64,000 nt of DNA, taken from contig NC_069123.1 in NCBI RefSeq assembly GCF_026914265.1, positions 33,250,678 to 33,314,677 on the forward strand, read 5' to 3'. Below the pieces are notes generated by a model. It was not told where the DNA came from and did not search any database. It worked only from the letters and a program-made list of their open reading frames with translations. This document shows, piece by piece, positions 28,301-34,918 of the stretch. A program made the position numbers and the translations under genes. Within the stretch, counting starts at the first letter, position 1; each line of letters starts with the position of its first letter. The stretch comes from Mya arenaria (taxonomy: Eukaryota; Mollusca; Bivalvia; Myida; Myidae).

Positions 28301-31300
28301 AAGTACCACATTCATTTATTTTTCGCAGTTTTTTCGTATTTTTCCATTAAAAATATTACTAGGTATGTCTACCTAATAGAAATCATTCCTTATGCGTGAT
28401 TGGCTAGTCGATGTTACCACGTGATATGGCCATGAAATTATCGCGCGATGTACTTGCAGTGTAGTTAAATGTAAAGATTTCTGACATTTTAAACCGCCCA
28501 CATACATCCGAAGTTGTAACCGATTAAAAATGGCCGAAGAGTTCCGAATAATACAATTTTGGTTCATTTGTAATGAAACAAAAACTGAAAGAGAAAAATG
28601 ATTGGTTTGTCACTGTAAAAAGATCGTTGTGCCATATGTACATACATTATCCAGAATATATAATGATATATCATATAGAATCAATAAATCTACCAGAAAT
28701 GATCTGCGGAGACTTCGCAAATATAAATATAACTGCAGGTAAGGTTTTCAATATGCAACTTGAGTTAATCTTATGGTCATACATCATAAACTTTATTTAC
28801 TCTATAAGTCAGATATAAATTACAAGTTATCCGATTAGCTACATCGTTCTTAGATCAAACCAAGACCAATATTGAATACCAGACCTGGACAAGATATTCA
28901 CAAGGCATGTAACCCTAACGTTGTCTTGGTATGTCAAACACATGTGGCAAGTTATCTTAAGATCTGTCCATAGTAAGTGTGATCTTGACCTTAGAGATAG
29001 GGAAATGGGTCTTGCATGCGACACCTCATCTTGTTATGTCGAAAACATTTGGCAAGTCATTTTAAAATCTGTCCATACAAAAGCAAGTAACAGTCCGGAC
29101 ATGACAACCTATACTCTATGTCCTTATATATGCATCATTCCATTTCCTCTAAAATAATAGACGTGTTATACGGGATTCTTCCAATCCCTAACGTCTAAAC
29201 GGGTTTATGCAAAAACCGGGGGTGTTTGAAAAATATTGAAATTATGTTAAGTGAAGTATTTTATGGTTGAAATTGATAATAAAGGTTTATATTTATATTT
29301 TTACCATGTAAGTGAAAAGTTATTTTGCACAAAACAAGCATTTAATGCATTAAAATACATTATTTACCTTTCCAATAAAACGAAAGTTGACTGACACAGA
29401 CAACAATTATGCAAAGCGGAACAACTCGACCCAATCGTAATAACTCGAAAATACAATCGTAACAACTCGGCCATGGCCGAAATGTTCCGGTTAACTGAAG
29501 ACTTGCAGGTGCCTTTCATGTATATATCGTTATGTTTTGACAGAATGAAACGAAGAAAACCCGTCAAACTCATAAATATTAGTTGGATATTTATTTTTTG
29601 TGTACGGAACTTATATAAAATAACATTATCTGGTAATATTTCTTGTTTTTATGATATTTTATAGACGCAATATGCTTTAACACTGAATCCCGATCGGAAT
29701 AACTACCCACTTTTCGTACAAAACAATTTGTACGTGAAGGATTTGCCATATCAAAAATCGTAAAAGAAATCCGTCAACGTACAATTATTTGGACTACATT
29801 CCATTGTGAATAAAGCTTTTAAGTGTGACCATAGAGGTAGGGACACAGGTCATGCACACGACACATCCTCTTGATATGTCGAACACATGTGGCAAGTTAT
29901 TTTAAAATCTGTCCACACAAGAGAAAGTTACGGCCCGGACACGACAACCTATACTCTATGTCCTTATATGCAGCATTCCATTGTGAATAAACACTAAGTG
30001 TGACCTTGACCTTAGAGGTAATGACACTGGCCTTGCATGCGACACGTCGCCTTGGTATGTCGAACACATGTGGCAAGTTATTTTAAAATATGTCCATACA
30101 AGGGAAAGTTACAGCCTGGACACGACAACCTATACTCAATGTTCTTATATGCAGCATTCCATTGTGAATAAACCCTAAGTGTGACCTTGACCTTAGAGGT
30201 AGGGACACGGGTCTTGCACACGACACATCGTCTTGGTATGTTGAACACATGTGGCAAGTTATTTTAAAATCTGTCCATTAAAAAGAAAGTTACAGCCCGG
30301 ACACGATTTATTGAGCCGGACACACGGACGGACGGACGGACAGACGGTGTGATTTTAATATGCCCACCTTCGGGGGCATTAAAATGGATACCCTTACCAT
30401 AACTGTATATTTACCCCGAAAAACGTAAAAAGACATCTATCGTGATTTAACGATCAAAAATGGCGCCAAAGGACAATAATTGCCCGTTCCCGCTTTAAAA
30501 AATCCTCCAAAATGGATGCAACTTTGAACGATCAATTGGTTTAAAGTGACACTCGTATTCAAAATTAATGCATACACATGTAAAACAAACATCAATTTTG
30601 AATGGTATACCTTTAACTACTTACTAAATAATGTATTTATGGAAAATATTAATTACAGATAACAAGATTGTAACCGTGTTTTAATAGTTAAAAACGGACA
30701 AATATTAAATGACTGGTCAGTGCTAAAAGATTTACAGTGATCAACTATCGTCTCATAAGGTAGAAATACTGTGTTTCCTGCACCTTTCTTTAAAATTAAA
30801 ACTCGGTATTCTCATAAGAACAATTGTTTTCGATAATTGTTCACCCTTTTCAGTCAAATGATACTATTGTATTAATTGTGGTGTATCTTATTTGGGAGTA
30901 AGAGTGCATCTTTAAATCATCCAAATGAAACTCAGCGAATACAGCTTGGAAAAGGATAACTGTTGCTAGCTGTTGTACTCAGTAGAACGGGGTCATTTGT
31001 AATTTCAATTCGTTATGCAAAAGAAAAATGTTTCCACTAATATTTTAGTGAGGGTAGGTAGGTAGATAATATAAATAAGTTTATAATATAGAAAAAGTCA
31101 AATTTAGATATGTTTACTCAAGTCAATACGTTTATTAAGGAAATAACTAAAAGAGTCCACATATCAATCAAAACGCAAACAGATGTAGAATCTAGGCCAT
31201 CGCCTAAGAATGTGTTGATCTAATACGCGATACTCGATAGTACGATGATGAAAACGCGAAATCACGAAACTACGATGGTGAAAACGCGACGGAACAATGA

Positions 31301-33008
31301 TGAAAACGCGACAGTACGGACAATACGATGATGAAAACACGACAGTACGGACAATACGATGATGAAAACGCGACAGTACGGACAGTACGATGATGAAAAC
31401 ACGACAGTACGATACTAGGATGTTGAACACGAGATATCACGAAAGTACGATAATGAAAACGCGACAGTACAATGGTGAAAACACGATAGTTTATCGCATT
31501 ATCATCATCGTACTGTCGTATTATCGCGTTTTCGTAATCGTAATGTCGCGTTTTCACCATCGCAGTTTTGTGATTTCGCGTTTTCATCATCGTACTTTCG
31601 AGTATCGTGTTTCAGATCAACACATTCACAGGCGATGGCCCTAACGGCGCTCCGTAATAAATAGGGTCAGTCGGGTAAGTAGAAACAAAGATGTATGTAA
31701 TTTTACTCTTAAGACTGAATGACAATAATCTGATAAAATGATGAATCAATTTGTCATCTTTTCGTTGATTTGCTCCGATATAAAAAAATGAATAATTATA
31801 AAACGAAATGAATGTATAGCTTACGTGGTGTTATTGTTGTTGTTGTGGTGGTGGTGGTTGTGGTTGTCATTTTCATGTTCGAGGGCGGAAGGAATGAGAG
31901 AAAACCTGAAAATAATAAATAATAAATAAAGGGACTCGCTCACAAATTTTATGTTCAATGACATAGGGAATATTTGTTTGTTTTAGTGTAAGATCGTCAT
32001 ATATTTCACCGAGTGAGCACCAAAAGCTATATTTCACGAGCGGCGCATCCAAGAGTGAAATATTCACTTTGGAGTTCACGAGGTAAAACATATTACGATT
32101 TGACACTAAAACAAATAATTGTTCTTTTTATTTTATGCCCAAAAAGGATATAAATGTCATTTAATTGTAGTGTGTGCTTTTTTAGAAAAGCGCCAACTTG
32201 TATGCGAACGTAATGTCATTTATTGTGTCCCAACACAGTGCGCGCTGACGTTTGATTTAGAATTACCAGGGAGCTAAAATTTCAAAACAGTTAAAAAATC
32301 AAAATGTTATTTCACTTTTGAAACAGTTAATTTCGTTTTTAATTTACTTATAAATCTCTATAAACCACGGGAAAGCTTATCATTTAAAGATCCATTATTT
32401 AAACTTTGTTGAAACTGTGTTATTCACCATAGTTTTGTAAACACACACCATACTCGCAGGTTTCCACAGAATATTGTAAATGCGATTTTGAATAAATGGC
32501 AAATACATACGTTTTTCGGCAAAATAGTACGACACAATGAGCTTGAATAAGTTCTTAAACTAATCAGTACTATAGAAATACATTAATCTAGAGAGCCTCA
32601 GAAATGTCTAATAATAATTATAGCAACGAAATAAAATTCAGTCACATCGGATGTTTTAAATATCTTATGATGAATATATGCAATTTTATCAAAACAAAGT
32701 CACGTGAGGTATAGTATAGTTATAAGTATTATAATTGCAGTAATAATACAAAAAACATTCCAGAATTTTAATCAGTGTTTTGTTCATTTTTTTATTATTG
32801 TAACGCACTGCAAATGTTTGTTTTTACTTCCAAATTGTTCTTTTTGAGGTCCGTCGAACGAACGTTATTTGGTCATCAGTGTAAATTGTTTTGCGATTTA
32901 TTCATTTTTAAAATAAATGTTTCTATCTCCCCTTTTTAAATAATTGTACTGTAAAAACAGAAACTTACAAAGTAGAAACACAGCCGTCAAGGAAGGAAGC
33001 TCCGTCAT
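484..33008 (-). CDS. Polycystin-1-like receptor/channel with N-terminal sushi array (whole gene, 35 coding exons)
   Basis: Seen: exons joined at GT-AG sites (one GC-AG) with matching phases, 9768 nt in total, about 3255 residues. Approximate residues: signal peptide and Thr run 1-40, seven sushi modules 41-461, PKD/Ig-like repeats 462-1340, REJ 1340-1800, GAIN 1800-2185, GPS 2185-2240, helix 1 about 2260-2285, PLAT 2315-2430, helices 2-6 about 2450-2740, TOP domain 2750-2990, channel helices 7-11 to 3200, short Lys-rich tail. Known: polycystin-1 family proteins are large 11-helix receptors that pair with polycystin-2 channels in cilia or sperm. Odd: no leucine-rich, WSC or lectin module was found at the N-terminus; sushi modules occupy that place. 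No EF-hand in the tail. The start is the ATG at 33008 because it opens a hydrophobic leader and has A at -3; an upstream in-frame ATG at 33080 is possible. Family assignment is very secure; a few exon edges are predictions. Confidence 0.93.
2367..2574 (-). CDS. Polycystin-like exon 34: TOP domain
   Basis: Encodes DMKSYTEWLNDTFLENYF and LNFRVGPARLRQVRIQS. The V-G-x-x-R-L-R-Q-V-R string is a hallmark of the polycystin TOP domain. Ends in phase 1 at TCAG|GTACTG. Confidence 0.93.
2692..2915 (-). CDS. Polycystin-like exon 33: helix 6
   Basis: Encodes FQSVLPLPKSPDDDSLMKN, then KIFTQLTVYFSLLYMVYTIS (helix 6), and the start of the extracellular TOP domain. Acceptor TTATTTTAG, donor ACAGT|GTATGT, phase 1 to 0. 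Confidence 0.9.
3162..3291 (-). CDS. Polycystin-like exon 32: end of helix 5 and cytoplasmic linker
   Basis: Encodes VIFLALLFLLLCARAHE and a polar linker ending SASLTIGP. Acceptor TTTATTCAG, donor CCAC|GTAAAA, phase 0 to 1. A membrane helix is split across the exon 31/32 junction. Confidence 0.87.
3587..4292 (-). CDS. Polycystin-like exon 31: end of PLAT and membrane helices 2-5
   Basis: Begins CTFICDQWFDYDTGD (last PLAT strand). Membrane helices include LSCLLGLVFLTMFFTTILL, ALLISTTVLIIVTFFF, CVYVGWAILMMTVLVATYL and the start of the next one, which is completed by exon 32. Acceptor TTTTTTTAAG, donor GTTAAG|GTAATG, phase 2 to 0. Confidence 0.93.
4498..4655 (-). CDS. Polycystin-like exon 30: PLAT core
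   Basis: Encodes GFEKGSVRTFVMST, YLGDFICLRIWHDDSG and WFLHKIVISDL, the PLAT signatures F-x-x-G-S-x-x-x-F, L-G-x-x-x-x-x-R-x-W-H-D-x-S-G and W-x-L/F-x-x-x-x-V/I. Ends in phase 2 (ACAAG|GTTTGA). Confidence 0.9.
4847..5017 (-). CDS. Polycystin-like exon 29: start of PLAT domain
   Basis: Encodes LLIDNDAADDSLYIIRVYTG, the highly conserved entry into the polycystin PLAT domain, followed by GSGTDSKIGFVLVGESG. Acceptor TTTTATCCACAG, donor ACGTC|GTATGT. Confidence 0.92.
5274..5528 (-). CDS. Polycystin-like exon 28: end of GPS and first membrane helix
   Basis: Encodes the second GPS half (THTVCDCENTMNT), a 45-residue extracellular linker, then helix 1 (VIGFVVAVIIMYVLLIFWAW). The usual His-Leu-Thr/Ser cleavage triad after C-x-C-x is Asn-Thr-Met here, so self-cleavage is doubtful. 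Phase 0-0. Confidence 0.9.
5624..5742 (-). CDS. Polycystin-like exon 27: first half of GPS
   Basis: Encodes MPFCANVTSVNCLAWV, then YIWDKNKCE. The cysteine, Trp, Trp and cysteine spacing is that of the GPS motif. Donor GCGAG|GTAAAG, acceptor TTTTTAACAG. Confidence 0.85.
5904..6081 (-). CDS. Polycystin-like exon 26: GAIN subdomain
   Basis: Encodes VYKLYFNNEVKPDW and TAEDGYKLIIKSSEF, then GNIWIGLQPLLG. Polycystin GAIN domains show the same Y-x-L and G-x-x-x-I-G-L strands just before GPS. Donor CTTG|GTACGG, phase 0 to 1. Confidence 0.85.
6185..7195. repeat. Diverged intronic tandem duplication
   Basis: Two units of roughly 500 bp sit in the intron between exons 25 and 26. Shared landmarks appear in order in both: the AGCGTCCT stretch (6307 and 6839), TTCCATG, GAATTTCCAT, GTGCATTTTCT and GGTAGCACTCAA (6625 and 7146). 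Their divergence suggests an old duplication. Confidence 0.6.
7232..7382. repeat. TTA/ATT trinucleotide microsatellite
   Basis: Nearly uninterrupted ATT repeats with a few T or G interruptions, inside an intron of the polycystin-like gene. Confidence 0.9.
7444..7561 (-). CDS. Polycystin-like exon 25: GAIN region
   Basis: Encodes DAIPTYEKNDTNKMIYILF and DDILIFLRPNASQL. Acceptor TTTCTTTTGCAG, donor AGTTG|GTATGT. Only 118 nt; supported by phase on both sides. Confidence 0.82.
7765..7913 (-). CDS. Polycystin-like exon 24: GAIN region, GC donor
   Basis: Encodes TIIFKHNPYFWGQFAD and SYVPVFQIDGAVL. The donor is CAG|GCAAGT, the normal form of a GC-AG intron. The next GT (GCAA|GTGGCA) would shift the next exon into a stop, so the GC site is required by the reading frame. 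Confidence 0.85.
8115..8363 (-). CDS. Polycystin-like exon 23: GAIN region
   Basis: Encodes SKEALPNLTAALQQL, NDYVYISSEMLPA and LCSASTVILK. Acceptor TTTTATTTAAG, donor CTCAAA|GTAGTT, phase 0-0. Matches the helical-to-strand transition at the GAIN domain. Confidence 0.85.
8525..8754 (-). CDS. Polycystin-like exon 22: helical region before GAIN
   Basis: Encodes GVVDLIRNCLYILQALL and TFLAQKQLQKYYVQKYIKS, strongly helical. Phase 1 to 0, donor AAGCG|GTATGA. Confidence 0.84.
8978..9080 (-). CDS. Polycystin-like exon 21: stalk before GAIN
   Basis: A 103-nt exon encoding VHSAQVANKLAENLARLTL and an N-x-x-Q-L tail. Acceptor TTTGTTCTAG, donor ACGG|GTAACG, phase 0 to 1. Too short to show as an open frame by itself; phase agreement on both sides supports it. 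Confidence 0.8.
9455..9601 (-). CDS. Polycystin-like exon 20: stalk before GAIN
   Basis: Encodes VGDSYAAMINWSIMTWPS and ETVSRALNATLTEKY. Phase 0-0, acceptor TTGTTTCAAG, donor CAGTT|GTAAGT. Confidence 0.85.
9905..10060 (-). CDS. Polycystin-like exon 19: post-REJ helical region
   Basis: Encodes ELNMSSDIVVTPEYL and LIVDVADTTIADYLMK, with acceptor ACACGTAG and donor ATGAAG|GTCAGT, phase 0-0. Helical sequence belonging to the stalk before GAIN. Confidence 0.85.
10340..10530. repeat. Intronic repeat with CCGG-rich doublet
   Basis: The string GTCCGGTATCC followed by a GATTCCGGTTTTGT-type stretch occurs twice about 95 bases apart, ending in GTGAGTTTTCACTGTA. It looks like the end of a dispersed repeat; family unknown. 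Confidence 0.45.
10714..10893 (-). CDS. Polycystin-like exon 18: post-REJ helical region
   Basis: Encodes LTTQDVAALNTTSAQLQL and RRAMDVTSIYNKL, a helical stretch like the one between REJ and GAIN. The donor at AATTG|GTATGG is preferred over a weaker one 27 nt downstream; both keep the frame. Confidence 0.8.
11203..11327 (-). CDS. Polycystin-like exon 17: REJ region
   Basis: Encodes AGATSNLVSFQVGDP, ATVVMRISDIFGDY and ELKYNVT. Acceptor TTTTTAG, donor TTACA|GTAAGT, phase 1 to 0. The V-x-V-x-I-x-D run is the last REJ strand. Confidence 0.86.
11493..11663 (-). CDS. Polycystin-like exon 16: REJ region (C-x-x-W)
   Basis: Encodes FNMTCIDWKDEGW followed by PLLYYFYVQY, the REJ core of cysteine, Trp and an L-x-Y strand. 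Phase 1-1, acceptor TTTCTTTGCAG, donor GATC|GTAAGT. Confidence 0.88.
12085..12309 (-). CDS. Polycystin-like exon 15: REJ region with GG-C motif
   Basis: Encodes LPGTRYLVSLTM, then NLPPQGGHCRVIP, matching the REJ signature P-x-G-G-x-C-x-V-x-P that precedes the conserved cysteine and Trp. Ends in phase 1 at CCAA|GTATGA. Confidence 0.88.
12867..13024 (-). CDS. Polycystin-like exon 14: REJ region
   Basis: Encodes CTINCLAKVAVTS and NCPASFTWTLKK. REJ domains have paired cysteines and a W-x-W or W-x-L strand here. Acceptor TTGTATTTTAG, donor ACGG|GTAAAT, phase 2 to phase 1. Confidence 0.85.
13070..13185. repeat. Two-copy tandem duplication of about 58 bp
   Basis: The sequence ACGAATTTAATAATT, then ATCGTTG, CATAA and TTACGGTCTCCT, is repeated once directly after itself, in the intron between exons 13 and 14. 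Confidence 0.8.
13633..13845 (-). CDS. Polycystin-like exon 13: REJ region
   Basis: Encodes YDVASFDEAG, QTCSTSEVSPG and DFYVVVVMVNNNRG, typical of the REJ first half. The acceptor TTCTAG at 13846-13847 is chosen because the upstream alternative at 13869 would give a frameshift with exon 12. Ends in phase 2 (TTTAAG|GTACAT). Confidence 0.8.
14323..16605 (-). CDS. Polycystin-like exon 12: large PKD-repeat exon leading into REJ
   Basis: A 2283-nt exon, about 761 residues. PKD signatures include DYGDGSID with FTHIYTKAGLYTLTW, FWPDDGEP and MDFDDTTPNDH. Its last about 45 residues (AEIVGGSRRYVSRG through LTFTWDCQG) match the start of a REJ domain. It carries many N-x-S/T sites. A polybasic KRRRRA stretch lies near 15463-15484. 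Ends in phase 2 at AAGG|GTAATA. Confidence 0.92.
16903..17087 (-). CDS. Polycystin-like exon 11: PKD repeat
   Basis: Encodes GVGDTHHFEANATQGTDV, a TWSFATGEGG strand and YYTFENP. This matches the PKD pattern of W-x-F-G-D-G and Y-x-F. It ends in phase 2 at GAGAA|GTAAGA; the spliced codon restores Asn at the junction with exon 12. Confidence 0.87.
17719..18014 (-). CDS. Polycystin-like exon 10: PKD/Ig-like region
   Basis: Phase 1 start, phase 0 end (TTTCAG|GTACAG). Encodes about 99 residues of beta-rich extracellular sequence, including SYDFDGYC and HGLYTVSMNV, which resembles the last strands of a PKD repeat (G-x-Y-T-V). Confidence 0.8.
18060..18560. repeat. About 40-bp tandem repeat split by a MITE
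   Basis: Diverged units carrying GTAAACACC, a TTTGAAACGTTGTAGCATAT-type stretch and TTAAAT recur before and after the element at 18113-18418. The insertion lies within the array. Confidence 0.55.
18113..18418. mobile_element. MITE with TTAA ends, family A, copy 1
   Basis: 306 bp bounded by TTAAAGGCCTAGTTTAA and its inverted match TTAAACTAGGCCTTTAA. TTAA at both ends is the target of piggyBac-type transposases. A related, rearranged copy is at 54333. Lies in the intron after the last sushi exon. Confidence 0.75.
18753..18935 (-). CDS. Polycystin-like exon 9: last sushi-like module
   Basis: A 183-nt exon, phase 1-1, acceptor CCATTTAAG, donor CTCAG|GTACAT. Cysteines in VTCD, YTCG, YLCN and MNCS. 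The Trp before the last cysteine is replaced by SFPPSDMN, so the module is degenerate. Confidence 0.83.
18936..19892. other. Intron without recognised feature
   Basis: Intron between sushi exons 8 and 9. AT-rich; its end (about 19680-19790) shares the CTAACTAGCAA and AAACTGGGGTAGGC strings with the duplicated sushi units. Nothing else seen. Confidence 0.5.
19893..20072 (-). CDS. Polycystin-like exon 8: sushi module 6 with damaged splice donor
   Basis: The 180-nt frame is open, with all four cysteines and phase 1 edges, but the donor that reads GTAAGT in sister copies reads ATAAGT here. The nearest GT, four bases on, gives the wrong phase and a stop in the next exon. The module is the most diverged of the tandem set. 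Because it is phase-symmetrical, skipping it leaves the protein in frame at about 3195 residues. Inclusion is therefore uncertain. Confidence 0.55.
20400..21345. repeat. TTTGACCTAGT-rich dispersed repeat, copy 1
   Basis: Dense in GACCTAGTGTTTGACCCCA-type strings, ending with a GGACGGAAGGACATACGGA stretch and CGACGGTTCGGCGG. Further copies within the sushi introns: 21870-22260 and 22885-23040 (shortened), 23620-24570 and 25175-26160. Confidence 0.7.
21453..21535 (-). pseudogene. Truncated sushi exon relic
   Basis: It keeps the acceptor and first half of the same sushi exon (SACIQENS through FGG), then jumps into sequence that lies downstream of the exon in the other copies. Compared with the 22.4-kb unit, roughly 185-190 bp is missing, removing the exon's second half and its donor. 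It cannot be spliced as a normal exon. Confidence 0.8.
22371..22550 (-). CDS. Polycystin-like exon 7: sushi module 5
   Basis: A 180-nt exon, phase 1-1, donor CA|GTAAGT, acceptor TTTTCAG. Nearly identical to modules 3 and 4. Only about 0.6 kb of intron separates it from module 4, less than between the other intact copies. Confidence 0.87.
23164..23343 (-). CDS. Polycystin-like exon 6: sushi module 4
   Basis: A 180-nt exon, phase 1-1, donor CA|GTAAGT. Nearly identical to modules 3 and 5, with changes such as MRSDP and FGDII. All four cysteines are kept. Confidence 0.87.
23620..24570. repeat. TTTGACCTAGT-rich dispersed repeat, fuller copy
   Basis: Same series of blocks as the copy at 20400, ending in GACGAAAGGACATACGGA and CGACGTTTCGGCGG. 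Located between sushi exons 5 and 6. No protein-coding remains seen. Confidence 0.7.
24795..24974 (-). CDS. Polycystin-like exon 5: sushi module 3
   Basis: A 180-nt exon, phase 1-1, donor CA|GTACGT (one base off the donor of its sister copies). It differs from module 2 at only a few residues, for example FGG for LGG and GFKYS for GYNYS. Confidence 0.87.
25175..26160. repeat. TTTGACCTAGT-rich dispersed repeat, fuller copy
   Basis: Same block order as the 23620 copy, ending in GACGGGCGGACGGACGGA and TTCGGTTCGGCGG. Located between sushi exons 4 and 5. More diverged from the 23620 copy than the sushi exons are from each other. Confidence 0.65.
26355..26534 (-). CDS. Polycystin-like exon 4: sushi module 2
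   Basis: A 180-nt exon, phase 1-1, donor CA|GTAAGT. Cysteines in SACIQ, DYTCN, SRTCL and PECV; Trp in LWSG. First of the closely related tandem copies. Confidence 0.88.
26740..26960. repeat. Dispersed repeat shared with 32.2 kb
   Basis: Contains GCGCTGACGTTTGATTT, AATTTCAAAACA and TATAAACCAC in the same order as 32230-32370. Unclassified. Confidence 0.5.
27210..27389 (-). CDS. Polycystin-like exon 3: sushi (CCP) module 1
   Basis: A 180-nt exon, phase 1-1. The four sushi cysteines appear in ESCW, YTCD, RTCQ and PVCT, with the Trp of FSWSG before the last one. This copy is clearly diverged from the near-identical modules that follow. Confidence 0.88.
27718..30915. mobile_element. 3.2-kb element with about 390-bp terminal inverted repeats
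   Basis: The left end reads TTTAAGATGCACTCTTACTC; the right end is its inverse. Similarity between the ends runs inward for about 390 bp (27718-28110 against 30525-30915), including AAGGTAGAAATAC-type and TTATTTAGTAAG stretches. No transposase frame inside, so it is non-autonomous. The ends carry TTTAA. It sits in intron 2 of the polycystin-like gene and has a younger repeat nested within it. Confidence 0.7.
28840..30395. repeat. Tandem dispersed repeat with ACATGTGGCAAGTTATTTTA units
   Basis: Units of about 160-180 bp carrying GTATGTCGAACACATGTGGC, then a TGTCCATACAA-type stretch, CGGACACGACAACCTATACT and GTGTGACCTTGACCTTAGAG recur near 28930, 29040, 29880, 30060 and 30240. The block ends in CGGACGGACGGACAGACGG and GCCCACCTTCGGGGGCATT. 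Interrupted at 29170-29810 by unrelated AT-rich DNA. Confidence 0.7.
31195..31640. mobile_element. Hairpin-forming MITE built from a degenerate minisatellite
   Basis: Ends are GGCCATCGCC and GGCGATGGCC, each flanked by CTA (31192-31194 and 31641-31643), a possible 3-bp target duplication. Matching arms run inward through TGTTGATCT, CGATACTCGA and repeats of GATGATGAAAACGCGA. About 30-bp repeats based on ACGATGATGAAAACGCGACA fill it. Confidence 0.7.
31825..31905 (-). CDS. Polycystin-like exon 2: end of signal peptide and Thr-rich linker
   Basis: Acceptor TATTTTCAG, donor CCAC|GTAAGC, phase 1 at both ends. It reads CFLSFLPPSNMKM followed by eleven threonines, then ITP. The threonines come from a short ACC/ACA repeat, so their number may vary between individuals; they could carry O-glycans. 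The 4.4-kb intron after it holds a 3.2-kb inverted-repeat element. Confidence 0.72.
32230..32370. repeat. Dispersed repeat shared with 26.8 kb
   Basis: Shares GCGCTGACGTTTGATTT, AAATTTCAAAACA and TATAAACCAC with 26740-26960 in the same orientation. Lies in intron 1 of the polycystin-like gene. Confidence 0.5.
32969..33008 (-). CDS. Polycystin-like exon 1: start of signal peptide
   Basis: Encodes MTELPSLTAVFLL and ends in phase 1 at a strong donor (T|GTAAGT). The hydrophobic core continues in exon 2, which also starts in phase 1. The location 1.06 kb upstream of exon 2 and the phase match support it; no transcript evidence is available. Confidence 0.72.
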
Positions 33009-34918
33009 CTTATACTCCAAAATTCCGCAAGATCGCAAAATAAACATGCTCACTCGGTTTGTTTCACAGACTAATTGCAATATTTAAAATTGCACAAGGT
33101 ATTAAACATTTCATTGTTCTAATTCTCCAACTATCACCAACGGCTTGTCAAAGTCAAATGATGGGTCATATCGTTTTAACGGCCGCAAAGCTGATTGGTT
33201 ATTCTTTGTAAATCACAAATGTTCATTAATTAATAATACGTTCAAGCTATGGTTTCAACTAGTGCATTATATTTATGTCCTGTACCAGGCTTCTTTGCAG
33301 ACCATTATCACTATGTGGGAACGGACACCGGATATAGCTCAAAAAGTGATAAGTAAACAGACAATTATGCAGTTGTTTTTCTTTACCAGAGGTAAGATCT
33401 TGCTGTGTTAACGCATATCTACCGTTAGCTGAATGCTAAATTTGGCCTATGGTATACTTTAAAGTGCTTACGATTCAACAGACCTCGTAAAATGTTTCTT
33501 CAAATCTGAGATGATCACTTCAAAACTTACAGAATTTCGACAAGTATTGTTATTTTTAGGAAATATATCGAATAAATAAAAAAAATCTGAATCGAAGGGT
33601 TTCACAAGCATAAGCTCAACTATTATTATTGTAAGAAATGGCAATGTAACTTTTAAAACGTTAAAGATATGCTCTTAGAAATGTTCACAGTACTGTACTG
33701 GGGATAGCCGTATTATGTACTAGGGAAAGTTTCAAAGTTGAGATATTTGTGTCCTGGTGATAACATGTAAAATGGAACAAAAATTGATAGTAACACTGTT
33801 AATATACAATATACATGTATATTTCGACCTTTCAAATAATCTGCAAAAATGAGAGTACAATTTGATAAGAAATTATTTAGCAAGCTTGAGTTAACAATGA
33901 GTTTGATCCATGCTTTCCTAAATGAACGTATATATGCAAGCTGCGTAAATATCCGGGATGGTCACAATACCTTCGTTCACACTGAATAGAACGAGCAGAG
34001 ACCATTATTCTGTTCTAAGTAATACCAACATCGACCAAAGCTTAGAAAAAAGCTTTACGTGTTCCAAATTTGATCACAATATCTCATTCCCTACTGGTGA
34101 CTTTCCGTGTGCAAAAACGTACCTGATTTAAAAAGCAATACTATATATATTAATAGCAAACACCACGTAAATTCTACGGCCATATTTTTTATGTTACTCA
34201 ATAAATCAGATTACCGGCGTATTTCAAATATTTAGATATTGATGCTTTTGAAAACAAATCATGGTTAACTAATATGTATGAATGAAACAGTTTTAAGTGC
34301 ATACAGATACAAAAAAACATCAATATGTTTTTGCTCTCATCCCTCGATATGGACAACGTCGAACCATTTCCCTCGAGCTCGCGTATAGGTAAATGGCCGT
34401 AATCATTATCACAGTCTCGTTATTCTAAATACATCGTTACTATCCTCAGTCCACTTAATAGCTATCCCCTGTGCAGTTATTTATTTGCTTCATCTATCCC
34501 CAGTACACTGCCAGGGCATCAAATGGTATGAATATCTCCGTAATAACAAAAGATATCATATTGATATTTTACACATTACTAGATTATGTAATTACAATGA
34601 AATCGCTCGATTCAGTGTTTATTCTTATTTTCAATTTGTTGATTTATGTTTGAAATCGTACCACATAAATGAACATTTGTGAGCTACCATGCAACTTTCG
34701 GCGAGAATTGGGCTATTATACAAAAGAGGAGACACATTTCCATCATAGTCGTATATTGCACAATATCAAGTAATTCAATACTCTTCGATTTTGTTAAATA
34801 TATGACCATAAAATACAAAAAATGATAGAAAACTGCCCATGTGTCAAAATCAAACGCTTATCGATTTGTCACTTTTTTAGCTATATCCGGTGTCCGTTCC
34901 CACACAGTGATTATATTC
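33009..34918. other. Upstream region of the polycystin-like gene
   Basis: AT-rich. An 88-residue open frame at 33145-33411 on the plus strand shows no family signature or splice context. The promoter must lie near 33010-33200, but I see no clear TATA box or initiator. Confidence 0.4.

Noticed and set aside
31164..31644. Frames of 84-106 residues on both strands
   Set aside because: They read through the hairpin MITE; periodic FHHR/RVF content comes from its repeat unit.
33145..33411. 88-residue plus-strand frame upstream of the polycystin-like gene
   Set aside because: No signal, domain, splice context or recognisable homology; could be chance.
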